Of a stretch of 49,255 bases of DNA, positions 1 through 8,674 are shown in pieces. Within the stretch, counting starts at the first letter, position 1. Each line of letters starts with the position of its first letter. The translations under genes and the position numbers were made by a program. The notes below the pieces were generated by a model. That model was not told the DNA's origin. It did no database searches and saw nothing but the letters and a program-made list of their open reading frames with translations. The DNA is from JAWXCB01 sp034440455 (lineage in GTDB: Bacteria; Bacteroidota; Bacteroidia; Chitinophagales; CAIOSU01), in contig JAWXCB010000003.1 in NCBI GenBank assembly GCA_034440455.1, forward strand, positions 1 through 49,255, in the 5' to 3' direction.

Positions 1-1
1 C

Positions 2-1590
2 GACAATGACCTTTGCACCACAGATCAATGTATTTCAATTCTTGGTTGCATTTTTACTCCGCTCAATTGCAATGATGGAAATTCCTGCACGAATGATTTT
101 TGTGATTTTGGAATTTGCTCAAATGATACCATCATCGGCTGCGGCAATCCGTGCGACACAATGGTTTGTAACGACAATAATCTTTGTACCGATGATATTT
201 GCTTAAACGCACAATGTCAGTTTACTCCAATCAACTGCTCTGATGGAAACCCCTGTACGTTTGATAGTTGTTTCAACGGAATCTGTTCACATGGATATAA
301 TCTGCCTGATGCTGTAACGGCAACTCCCGAACATGATGCTTGCCAGACGTATGCGGGGATGCAGGTTTATGTAAACAATGTTTACATTGTTTCCGAATCA
401 ACACTACCCGAAGATTTTCAATTGTTGCCGGAAGATATTGTAATTACCTACACAGGATTTTTATTCAATGATACCGACAGTTTTAACAGTTGTGATGTAG
501 CGGTGAATCATATCCTGCGCGCTGTTACTTGTGATGATAGCAATCCTTGCACGGTTGATGAATGTTCACATGCTTGCTTCAACTTTCCTCTCGACTGCGC
601 TGATGGCAACGCCTGCACCGATGATATTTGCGCAGTTGGAAATTGTCTTCACCCGCAAATCACTTGCAGCGACAATAATCTTTGCACCACCGATGGATGT
701 GACACAATAAATGGATGCGTATTCACGCCTATTGTTTGTGGCGATAACAATTTCTGCACTATGGATAATTGCGATAGCACAACAGGATGCGTTTATCCCG
801 CTGTTGTTTGCGCTGATAATTCCCTCTGCACAACAGATGATTGTAATGCGATTACAGGATGCGTGTTCACGCCCGTTGTCTGTGATGATGCAAACCTTTG
901 CACGGTAAATAATTGCGCTCCGCAACTTGGGTGCATTTTTCCTCCCGTGAATTGCGCTGATAACAACCTTTGCACGATAGATAATTGCGACATCGCAACC
1001 GGATGTGTTTATACGGATGTCGTTTGTGATGACAACGACCTTTGCACTACTGATACCTGCTTCGCGCAGAGCGGTTGCGCATTTGCGCCTGTGAGTTGTG
1101 ATGATCGCGATTCCTGCACCATTGACAAATGCGAGTTTGGCGTGTGCGTGAATGCGCCTGTGATTTGCTTTGATGGCGATTTCTGTACGCTTGACACTTG
1201 CATCTCCGGCACTTGTTTTTTCCTCCCGATAACTTGCGCTGATGGCGATGTCTGCACGGATGATGCCTGCGCTATTTTTTCCGGTTGTCAATTCACCCCG
1301 CTTGATTGCAATGACGGCAACGCCTGCACCAATGATTTCTGCGACTCTGCTTTCGGATGTGCTTTCACGCAGGTGAATTGCGATGATGGTAACGCCTGCA
1401 CTGCTGAATACTGCGAATTGATTTTCGGCTGCACCTACACGTTTATTTTTTGTGACGACAGTAGCCTTTGCACCATTGATGCGTGTGATGCGCTTACGGG
1501 TTGTTCGTTCACTCCTATTAATTGTGATGACAGAGAGCCATGCACATTTGATTTCTGCGACAATGGCGATTGCCTGCACTTGTGCGATGA
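2..1590 (+). repeat. Cys-rich ~72-bp coding repeats, about 19 units
   Basis: Tandem units of about 24 codons, each with four cysteines and an Asp/Asn-rich start (for example DDNNLCTTDxC, then GC and C). Units 1-4 and 5-19 flank a non-repetitive insert at roughly 285-530. Four further units lie at about 2983-3260 in the same gene. The units are diverged at DNA level, so this is an old protein repeat rather than a recent DNA expansion. Confidence 0.85.
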
Positions 1591-4500
1591 AAACTCAAAC
1601 CATGAATTGATTTGGCAAAAAGCATTGGGCGGCAATAGCGCTGATGGCGCGCGTTCCATCCATCAAACAACTGATGGCGGTTACATCGTAACAGGATATG
1701 CCTTCTCCAACAATGGTGATATTATCGGCAATCATGGTCAAAGCGATTTCTGGGCAGCGCGTTTAGATGCAAACGGAAATCTGCTCTGGCAAAAAGCGCT
1801 TGGCGGTGGCAAGAGTGAATCAGCAAACTCGGTGAAGCAAACTGCCGATGGCGGATATATTCTTGCAGGAAATACAAAATCAACCGATGGCGATGTTACT
1901 GGCAATCATGGCGGTGAAGATTTCTGGGTGGTGAAATTGGATGCTGCCGGAAATCTTGCATGGCAAAAAACATTAGGCGGAAATAATGCCGACATTGCGT
2001 CATCTGTTGCTCAAACAACTGATGGCGGATATATTGTTGCCGGATATACTTCATCAAACAATGGCGATGTGTCGGGCAATCATGGCGGCAGCGATTATTG
2101 GGTGGTGAAATTGGATGCTGTTGGAAATCTTGCATGGCAAAAAACATTGGGCGGCACCTCAAGCGATCAGGCTACTTCTATTGAACAGACAAGCGATGGC
2201 GGCTACGTTATTGCAGGAAATACAAAATCAAACAATGGCGATGTGTCGGGCAATCATGGCGCGAGTGATTTCTGGGTGGTGAAACTCGATGGCGCAGGAA
2301 ATTTAAGTTGGCAGAAAACATTGGGCGGAAGCAATCCTGAATCTGCACATGCAGTAGAACAAACTGCCGATGGTGGCTATCTCGTGGCGGGAAGTTCGCA
2401 GTCTAACAATGGTGATGTTTCTGATAATAAAGGCGGTGATGATTTTTGGGTGGTGAAATTAGATGGCGCGGGAACTCTTGCCTGGCAGAAAAATTTTGGC
2501 GGCAGCGCAGATGATGCCGCACAGTCAATCGCTGTGACGAGCGACAACGGCTTCTTGATTGCGGGCAATTCAAAATCAACTGATGACGATGTTACAGGCA
2601 ATCATGGCAATGATGATTTCTGGACGATCCGCCTTGATGCAACCGGGGATTTGTTGTGGCAGAAATCATTGGGCGGAAATAAAAAAGACAATGCTTTCTC
2701 CGCGCAGCAAACTGTGGATGAAGGATTCATTCTCGCAGGTTTTTCCGATTCGCAGAACAACGGAGATGTAACGGGACATCATTCTTCCAGTGACTTCTGG
2801 GTGCTGAAACTCGCGTCTGACCGCGTGTGCAAACCGGTAACCGAACTTGCATCTTCGCTCTGCGCTGGCGACAGCATTTTCTTTGGAAATAATTACATCA
2901 AAGAATCAGGCGTATTTACCGACTCGCTTATGAATCACATCGGCTGCGACAGTATTGTTGTACTAACGCTCTCCGTTGCCGATTGCGATGATGGCGACCC
3001 CTGCACGGTTGATCTTTGCGAAAATGGAGTTTGTTCTTACATCCCATTGCTTTGCGAGGATAATGATGCATGTACGCTTGATGATTGCGACACACAACAG
3101 AACGGATGTTTCTTTACGCCTATCATCTGCAACGACAATAATCCGTGTACAACAGATGAATGTCATTTTGGTGCATGTTTGTATCAGCCTGTCATTTGCG
3201 ATGATAACAACGCCTGCACGATTGACGAGTGCGTGAATGGCGTTTGCGAATTTGTTGATGAAAGAAAAGTGCTTTCGTTCACACTCGTAGATGCCGCAAC
3301 TGACTTAGACCTCAGCATCTTGCATGATGGCGACACGATTAATCTCGCAGTTTCTCCGGCTATCAACATCCGCGCTGATGTGTGCGCAACATCCAATATT
3401 GAAAGCGTGAAGTTTTTGCTGAACGGCAGCTTCTACGTGTTTGAAAATATTCCTTTCTACACGATTGCGGGCGACAACAACGGCAACTACAACCCGTGGA
3501 ATATCACACCCGGAGTTTACACCATTCGCGCAATTCCTTTCAGTGGAAACAACGGTGCAGGAATCATAGGCAGGACACATGAAATCACGATTACAATCAT
3601 TAATAGTGTTTCTCCCTGCTCAGGCAATGCACGGAAAGTACTTGACTTTTCGCTCGTAGATGCAGCAACTGAAACTGACATCGCACCGCTGCTTGATGGC
3701 GACACAATTAATCTCGCTGTTACTCCACTCATCAATGTGCGGGCAAATGTTTGTCTTGAAAATAATATCGAAAGTGTACGCTTCCTGCTCAATGGCAGCA
3801 ACTACAGGATGGAAAATATTCCGTTCTATACGATTGCTGGCGACAATGGCGGCAACTATATTGCGTGGAATATCACGCCCGGTGTTTACACCATTCGCGC
3901 AATTCCATACAGCGGAAATATTGGCGCAGGCGCTATTGGCGATTATCATGAAATCACTGTTGTAATTATTGACGGATTGCCGCAACCCTGCACAACAAAT
4001 GACATCCGTGTTTCTTCATTTACGCTTATCAACGCAAATACAGACACCGACATCGGACCACTTGTAGATGGCGCAGTAATCAACCTTGCGCTTACAGGAC
4101 CGATTAACGTGCGCGCAAATGTTTTCTGTGGCGAGCAAATCGGCATGATAAGATTCAAACTTAACGGAGTGACTTATCGCAACGAAAGCACCGCGCCTTA
4201 TTCAATTGCTGGTGATAACCCTTCGGGAAATTATCACGCTTGGAACGTACAACCCGGAGTTTATACAATTCTTGCTACGCCCTACAGTGGAGCGAACGCA
4301 ACGGGTACAGTAGGAACACCTTTATCTATCACGATTACAATTATTGGAAGCGCAGCGAAGATGGATTCTCAAGAACAGATTCCATCTCTTGGAGAGATGG
4401 AATCTATAAATCAAATTAGCGCATATCCCAACCCATTCACTGACAAACTCAACATTGAATTCACTTTGCCTGAAGATTCGCGCGTAAATCTCGAAATCTT

Positions 4501-4666
4501 CAACCTCACGGGACAGCGCGTTGCCAAATTGTTTGAAGGCAATGTGGAAGCTGGCGAATTACAGAAGCATGAATTCACTCCTGATAAACTTTCTGACGGT
4601 ATGTTCATCTATCGCCTGCAAACTGAAAACGGAAGTTATTATGGCAAGGCGGTGATGGTGAGGTAG
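2..4666 (+). CDS. giant T9SS-exported Cys-rich/propeller-like surface protein (5' end outside window)
   Basis: The reading frame is open from base 2, so the true start lies upstream; 1554 residues are visible, ending at TAG. In order: about 19 units of a roughly 24-residue four-cysteine repeat (pattern DxNxCTxDxC...GC..TP..C), interrupted once by about 70 residues after the fourth; seven 58-residue repeats of WQKxLGG...QTxDGGYIxAG...GDVxGNHG..DFWVVKLD type, the number expected for a seven-bladed beta-propeller; a short Cys-containing module (CAGDSIFFGN...GCDSIV); four more Cys-rich repeats; three Ig-like repeats of about 120 residues; and a C-terminal T9SS type A sorting domain starting YPNPFTDKL. 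Seen: the repeats and tail. Known: such tails direct export across the outer membrane and attachment to the surface or release. Inferred: an adhesin or matrix protein; the Asp-rich cysteine repeats may bind calcium. No enzyme domain is visible. Confidence 0.9.
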   Translation, partial: DNDLCTTDQCISILGCIFTPLNCNDGNSCTNDFCDFGICSNDTIIGCGNPCDTMVCNDNNLCTDDICLNAQCQFTPINCSDGNPCTFDSCFNGICSHGYNLPDAVTATPEHDACQTYAGMQVYVNNVYIVSESTLPEDFQLLPEDIVITYTGFLFNDTDSFNSCDVAVNHILRAVTCDDSNPCTVDECSHACFNFPLDCADGNACTDDICAVGNCLHPQITCSDNNLCTTDGCDTINGCVFTPIVCGDNNFCTMDNCDSTTGCVYPAVVCADNSLCTTDDCNAITGCVFTPVVCDDANLCTVNNCAPQLGCIFPPVNCADNNLCTIDNCDIATGCVYTDVVCDDNDLCTTDTCFAQSGCAFAPVSCDDRDSCTIDKCEFGVCVNAPVICFDGDFCTLDTCISGTCFFLPITCADGDVCTDDACAIFSGCQFTPLDCNDGNACTNDFCDSAFGCAFTQVNCDDGNACTAEYCELIFGCTYTFIFCDDSSLCTIDACDALTGCSFTPINCDDREPCTFDFCDNGDCLHLCDENSNHELIWQKALGGNSADGARSIHQTTDGGYIVTGYAFSNNGDIIGNHGQSDFWAARLDANGNLLWQKALGGGKSESANSVKQTADGGYILAGNTKSTDGDVTGNHGGEDFWVVKLDAAGNLAWQKTLGGNNADIASSVAQTTDGGYIVAGYTSSNNGDVSGNHGGSDYWVVKLDAVGNLAWQKTLGGTSSDQATSIEQTSDGGYVIAGNTKSNNGDVSGNHGASDFWVVKLDGAGNLSWQKTLGGSNPESAHAVEQTADGGYLVAGSSQSNNGDVSDNKGGDDFWVVKLDGAGTLAWQKNFGGSADDAAQSIAVTSDNGFLIAGNSKSTDDDVTGNHGNDDFWTIRLDATGDLLWQKSLGGNKKDNAFSAQQTVDEGFILAGFSDSQNNGDVTGHHSSSDFWVLKLASDRVCKPVTELASSLCAGDSIFFGNNYIKESGVFTDSLMNHIGCDSIVVLTLSVADCDDGDPCTVDLCENGVCSYIPLLCEDNDACTLDDCDTQQNGCFFTPIICNDNNPCTTDECHFGACLYQPVICDDNNACTIDECVNGVCEFVDERKVLSFTLVDAATDLDLSILHDGDTINLAVSPAINIRADVCATSNIESVKFLLNGSFYVFENIPFYTIAGDNNGNYNPWNITPGVYTIRAIPFSGNNGAGIIGRTHEITITIINSVSPCSGNARKVLDFSLVDAATETDIAPLLDGDTINLAVTPLINVRANVCLENNIESVRFLLNGSNYRMENIPFYTIAGDNGGNYIAWNITPGVYTIRAIPYSGNIGAGAIGDYHEITVVIIDGLPQPCTTNDIRVSSFTLINANTDTDIGPLVDGAVINLALTGPINVRANVFCGEQIGMIRFKLNGVTYRNESTAPYSIAGDNPSGNYHAWNVQPGVYTILATPYSGANATGTVGTPLSITITIIGSAAKMDSQEQIPSLGEMESINQISAYPNPFTDKLNIEFTLPEDSRVNLEIFNLTGQRVAKLFEGNVEAGELQKHEFTPDKLSDGMFIYRLQTENGSYYGKAVMVR
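1613..2815 (+). repeat. seven 174-bp coding repeats (propeller-like blades)
   Basis: Seven consecutive units of about 58 codons, each starting WQK and carrying LGG, DGGY, NNGD/TDGD, GNHG and FWxxKLD motifs. Neighbouring units 2-5 are the most alike, suggesting duplication within the array. Seven units match the blade number of a common beta-propeller fold; that fold is an inference. Confidence 0.8.
3263..4347 (+). repeat. three Ig-like coding repeats (~120 aa each)
   Basis: Three in-frame copies begin near 3263, 3632 and 4003. Each runs from a V-S/D-F-(T/S)-L start through DGDTINLA, INVRANV, FLLNG, SIAGDN and PGVYTI to an ITITII end. They resemble beta-sandwich modules common in secreted Bacteroidota proteins and probably act as a stalk before the sorting domain. 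Confidence 0.75.
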
Positions 4667-4677
4667 AATTTGATGTC

Positions 4678-4724
4678 GTGCCGAATATATTTCGGCACAC
4701 CAAAAGCAGCAGATAGAAATCTGC
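4678..4724. other. two adjacent hairpins in the 4667-4979 gap
   Basis: An 8-bp stem (GTGCCGAA/TTCGGCAC, 5-nt loop, 4678-4698) is followed by a 6-bp stem (GCAGAT/ATCTGC, loop AGAA, 4709-4724). They lie 12 nt after the stop of the giant gene, so they could end its transcript, but there is no T-run. The rest of this 313-bp gap, between convergent genes, shows nothing else I can support. Confidence 0.45.
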
Positions 4725-4979
4725 AACATACAACGGGCAAAAGATAGAAAACTGGCAAATTTGCTGCATGAAACGATTGTCGTTTTTCTTCATGGATAAC
4801 GACAGCCCTTCTGCAATGGGCGCTTCTAAACAGAGAAGCTAAACAAACGAAGTTAGTACGCGCCCACCTTTCTGCATTTGCTGAAATCAACCCCAAAAAA
4901 ATCTCCGGAGTAGTGTATCCGCGCTTTAAAAAAATGAAATGAAAAAGGTGTAGATGTGGTGTGAGAAATGATTTTTAAT

Positions 4980-6692
4980 TCAACGCCTTCCTCTGCCGCC
5001 TCCCCAGTTTCCTTTTCCTTTGTCGCGCCAGCTATGTTCGGCTGGTCTTCTTTTTGCGCCACCACTGCTGGGCGCTTTTTTCCTTTCGCCTTCGGCAAGG
5101 TCAACGCGCACTTTGCGGTCGTTGAAGATTTCACCGCGAAATTCTTCGAGCACCTGCTCTGCGCTTTGTACGGCAACATCAAACCAGGTGCATACGCCTT
5201 GTATATCAATTCTGCCGATGTCGTTTTTTGAAATACCGGTTTTTTCGATGATGTATTTATAGATGCCCCCTTTGTCGAAGCCATCCATCGTGCCGAGGTT
5301 AATGAAGATGCGCGTGCCTCCGCGATTGTCTTCCGTGCGCTGCTGCGGTCTGCCCTGATGGGCAATGTCCACATTGAGGTCGGGCGCGCTGCGATAGTAG
5401 TCAAGAAAGCGGTTGAATTCAAGGCTCGTGATTCTTTTAATCAAATCTTCGCGGTTGAGGTCTTTCAGTTCTTCATAAACAACGGGCAGATATTTTGCAA
5501 TGCCCGCTTCGTTCACCTGCACGTCATGAATCTTTTTCACAAGTTTCAACAACTGTTGCTCGCATACTTCCACAGCCGAAGGCACGCGCTGCAAATGAAA
5601 TCTGGTGTTTAGCTTCTGCTCGATTTGCCTGATTCTGCCGATTTCGCGGATATTAATGAGCGAGAGCGAAATGCCTGACTTGCCTGCACGAGCAGTGCGT
5701 CCGCTGCGGTGCGTGTAGTTGCCCATTTCATCAGGCAGGTTGTAATGAACCACATGGCTCACGTCATTCACGTCAATGCCTCGCGCAGCCACATCGGTGG
5801 CGATGAGCAGTTGCAATGCGCGGCTGCGATAACGCCCCATCACTTTATCGCGCTGTTGCTGCGTGAGGTCGCCATGCAAAGAATCAGCATTGTAGCCGTC
5901 TCTAATCAGTTTTTCTGCGATGTCCTGTGTTTCCCATTTGGTGCGGCAAAACACAATGCCGAAGATTTCGGGCGTACCGTCAACAATACGCTTGAGCGCA
6001 GCATAGCGGTCGCGTTCGTGTATCACATAATACTGGTGCGAAATGTTTTCCGCGCCTGAATCCTTCTTACCCATCGTCAGTTCAAATGGGTTTTCCATGT
6101 AGCTGCTCGCGATGCGCCTTACTTCCGAAGGCATGGTAGCGGAAAAGAGCCACACCTTCTTTGTCTCGGGTGTGTGGCTGAGGATTTCATCAATATCTTC
6201 CTGAAATCCCATGTTCAGCATTTCATCGGCTTCATCAAGCACCAGAAATTTGATGGCGCCCAGCTTAATCGCCTTGCGCTTCAGCAGGTCAATGAGCCTG
6301 CCCGGTGTGGCGACTATGATTTGCGCCCCTTTTTTGAGTTGGCGGATTTGCGTTTCCATCGAAGCTCCGCCATAAACGGGGACGATGTTTGCGTTCCCTT
6401 TATACTTTGCAAAGTTGGTGAGGTCGCGTGTGATTTGTACGCACAACTCGCGCGTGGGAGCAAGTACGAGCGTTTGCGTGGTGGGAGATTTGAAATCAAC
6501 AAGCTCGCACAAGGGCAGCCCGAATGAAGCGGTCTTTCCGGTGCCTGTTTGCGCCAAGCCGACAAAATCGCGGTCACCGCTCATCAGCGCGGGAATTGAC
6601 TTTTCCTGAATGGGAGTGGGCTTCTCAAAACCCAACTCGGTAATTGCCTTGATTGTTTCAGCGCTCAAGCCAAGCTGTTCAAATGCGTTCAT
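4980..6692 (-). CDS. deaD: DEAD-box ATP-dependent RNA helicase with DbpA-type RNA-binding domain
   Basis: 570 residues. Helicase core motifs in order: Q motif (FEKPTPIQ, ~22-29), Walker A AQTGTGKT (47-54), PTREL, DEAD (153-156), SAT (184-186), then ARGID and HRSGRTAR in the second RecA domain. A C-terminal DbpA/CsdA-like domain follows (about 455-530, starting RIFINLG), then a basic Gly/Arg-rich tail ending GGGRGRR. Known: DeaD/CsdA helicases unwind structured RNA during ribosome assembly and in the cold. The length and the tail fit DeaD rather than the shorter RhlE. It starts at ATG with an exact -7 box about 20 nt upstream and is probably transcribed alone. An RRM protein with a similar Gly-rich tail lies at the far end of the window. 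Confidence 0.95.
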   Translation of the reverse strand: MNAFEQLGLSAETIKAITELGFEKPTPIQEKSIPALMSGDRDFVGLAQTGTGKTASFGLPLCELVDFKSPTTQTLVLAPTRELCVQITRDLTNFAKYKGNANIVPVYGGASMETQIRQLKKGAQIIVATPGRLIDLLKRKAIKLGAIKFLVLDEADEMLNMGFQEDIDEILSHTPETKKVWLFSATMPSEVRRIASSYMENPFELTMGKKDSGAENISHQYYVIHERDRYAALKRIVDGTPEIFGIVFCRTKWETQDIAEKLIRDGYNADSLHGDLTQQQRDKVMGRYRSRALQLLIATDVAARGIDVNDVSHVVHYNLPDEMGNYTHRSGRTARAGKSGISLSLINIREIGRIRQIEQKLNTRFHLQRVPSAVEVCEQQLLKLVKKIHDVQVNEAGIAKYLPVVYEELKDLNREDLIKRITSLEFNRFLDYYRSAPDLNVDIAHQGRPQQRTEDNRGGTRIFINLGTMDGFDKGGIYKYIIEKTGISKNDIGRIDIQGVCTWFDVAVQSAEQVLEEFRGEIFNDRKVRVDLAEGERKKAPSSGGAKRRPAEHSWRDKGKGNWGGGRGRR

Positions 6693-6713
6693 GAATATTA
6701 GTTAAAATGAGCG

Positions 6714-6721
6714 CAAAGGTA
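6714..6721 (-). promoter_or_regulatory. Bacteroidota -7 box (TACCTTTG) of the helicase gene
   Basis: Exact match to TAnnTTTG on the minus strand, 21 nt before the helicase ATG. No clear TTTG -33 element is seen at the expected spacing. Confidence 0.55.
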
Positions 6722-6824
6722 GGAAGATAAAAGCGGGGAATAATTTTGAATGAGTAAACTCCTTTCAGAGACTGTAATTCTAAAATAGAAAACAGAAAAG
6801 ATTACAGACAACCCTACTTTACTC

Positions 6825-8447
6825 CTATCGGCTCACCACCAGTTTCTGCGCCTGCTTCCTTTCTCCGTTCACGCTTAACGTAACGAAGAAAATGCCTTCG
6901 TTCTCTGGGTATGGCAAGCTGAGTTGCTCACGGTAATTGCCTTTGTTCAAGGACGCATCAACAAGTGTTGTAACTAAACGACCCAGCAAGTCATGCACTT
7001 CAATCTTCACTTCTGCCCTGCTGCTGATGCTATATTTAATTTCCGATTGTTGATTCATCGGGTTAGGGGCGATGCGCATAACATCTCCTGTATTCTGCGT
7101 TTCCTCAATTGCCGTTGGTGGAACTTCCTCTTTTGTATAGAGATACGTGAACAACATCATTTCATCATCGGCAGTCAGCCCGAAGGTGACAAACGGTACG
7201 CCTACATTATATTTCACTTCATAGGCAAGTCCATTGCTTGCTTTCTTCAAAGGAGTGAAATAGCGAATGGCGGGATGCTGCCAATCATAAAAACCCTGAT
7301 TGAAAGCATAATCTTCACTGTAAAATCCCTCGTAAATCTGTTCTCCACGCGAGCCGTCATTATTATTCAGGAAAATGTCATAATCAGTTCCCCATTGATG
7401 GGTGTGGGATGAAATCATATAGATATAGCGGTCTTCACTGAAATCATCAGTCGCTACGCGCGTGTTGTCGCCTTGAAAAAGAAGCAGAATCAAATTATTT
7501 ACCAACGAAGCGTGCATCTCAATGTCGCGCTCGTTTTCTGTGTCGAAATAAATGTTCAGGTAAAAATCGGAAGGTAATATCTGCGTCTGGCTGTAATTCT
7601 TGATGTGATAATCAAAATCGAGAATCGTATTGGGCTGCCAATAGAAAGCGGTTCTATTGGGCAGTTCAAACTCCGCATCATTCTGCCATGCACCCGTGAG
7701 TGTTACGTTTCCATTGAATGGAGTTGATTCACTCGGCACTAAACGCATTCCTTCGCGCACACCGGAACCGTCATCATCATATTTGAATAGCAACATGTGG
7801 TGCGATTCCCACGACATGTAGCCATCCGTTTTGTAAGCCTTAATCATGTCCGTGTTGCGCAGATGCTCCTTTTTATCCCATTCCACTTCACCACCCGGTG
7901 CGATAAAAATTGGTCCCATTCTGATTTGTCTTCCTTTTGAAGGCTCTGGTGCCTGTGGCACAGGAATTATCTGAATGCCGCCATTCGTATAATAATCTTT
8001 CAACAGCGTATAATTCACATCATCCACATTCTGCCGGGCGCCCATCAATATCCATTGACGAATTAATTCGATGTCATAATCTTCCAACACTTTTCCACTG
8101 CCGCACATTACCTCGCCTTCACCGCTACTAAGCGCAAGATAGCTGTCGAAATCAGCGCCTGCCTTATTTAAAAGAAAACTGTTGTAAGGATGCCCGCTAT
8201 CAACAAGTTTGTAGCCCTTTGCCGCTGCTGTTTCATTCGTAACGGACACGCCAACCAACGCATGATATACATCACTCTCCGAGCCATCCACACTGAACAC
8301 TTTTGGGTTCACTGCGCCATGGCATCCTGCATCTGCGCAATTCGCTTGCAACAGTTGATATACTTTATTGAAAGAAGTTTGCGCGGAGACATCAGCCGCA
8401 AAAAAAGAGAACACACAAAAAGCAAAGAGGTTTTTTAATCTGTTCAT
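6825..8447 (-). CDS. secreted copper type II monooxygenase-like protein with cytochrome-like N-terminal domain (T9SS)
   Basis: 540 residues with a signal peptide ending near ADVSAQ (~18-23). Residues ~24-140 resemble the single-haem cytochrome domain found in planctomycete-type proteins, with a CX4CH motif (C37, C42, H43) instead of CXXCH and a candidate axial Met in EVMCGS (114). Residues ~170-440 match the copper type II, ascorbate-dependent monooxygenase fold (PHM/DBH family): HH (216-217) plus H281 fit the CuH site, and HTH (348-350) plus a Met in DDEMML (430/431) fit the CuM site. A T9SS sorting domain starting APNPMNQQ ends the protein. Known: family members hydroxylate C-H bonds using two coppers and an electron donor. 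Inferred: the N-terminal haem could feed electrons to copper. The substrate is unknown. Confidence 0.8.
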   Translation of the reverse strand: MNRLKNLFAFCVFSFFAADVSAQTSFNKVYQLLQANCADAGCHGAVNPKVFSVDGSESDVYHALVGVSVTNETAAAKGYKLVDSGHPYNSFLLNKAGADFDSYLALSSGEGEVMCGSGKVLEDYDIELIRQWILMGARQNVDDVNYTLLKDYYTNGGIQIIPVPQAPEPSKGRQIRMGPIFIAPGGEVEWDKKEHLRNTDMIKAYKTDGYMSWESHHMLLFKYDDDGSGVREGMRLVPSESTPFNGNVTLTGAWQNDAEFELPNRTAFYWQPNTILDFDYHIKNYSQTQILPSDFYLNIYFDTENERDIEMHASLVNNLILLLFQGDNTRVATDDFSEDRYIYMISSHTHQWGTDYDIFLNNNDGSRGEQIYEGFYSEDYAFNQGFYDWQHPAIRYFTPLKKASNGLAYEVKYNVGVPFVTFGLTADDEMMLFTYLYTKEEVPPTAIEETQNTGDVMRIAPNPMNQQSEIKYSISSRAEVKIEVHDLLGRLVTTLVDASLNKGNYREQLSLPYPENEGIFFVTLSVNGERKQAQKLVVSR

Positions 8448-8503
8448 TGGTTACAGGAGTTTTTAGTTGGTAAAATTGATGCTCAAGAATAGGGATTAAC
8501 ACG

Positions 8504-8529
8504 AAAAAAAAAGGTGACTTTCGTCACCT
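8504..8529 (-). terminator. rho-independent terminator after smc
   Basis: On the minus strand a perfect 7-bp stem (AGGTGAC/GTCACCT, loop GAAA) is followed by nine T residues. It lies about 145 nt past the smc stop and before the monooxygenase gene, so it separates the two transcription units. The rest of the 227-bp gap shows no gene. Confidence 0.8.
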
Positions 8530-8674
8530 GCGAAGCAATGGTATTTTGCTCTTGACAGGAAGTTCAGGGAAGTATAAATCCCTGTTCGGCAATTTTAGTA
8601 TTGCGCGTTAGTTCAAACGCTAAACCACTCAGATATTTGCTTGGAGCAAATAACAATACTTCAATGCTTCGCTG

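Noticed and set aside
566..1579. Long open frame on the minus strand (337 residues)
   Set aside because: It lies inside the Cys-rich repeat array of the plus-strand giant gene; its product is a low-complexity shadow caused by the repeating codons.
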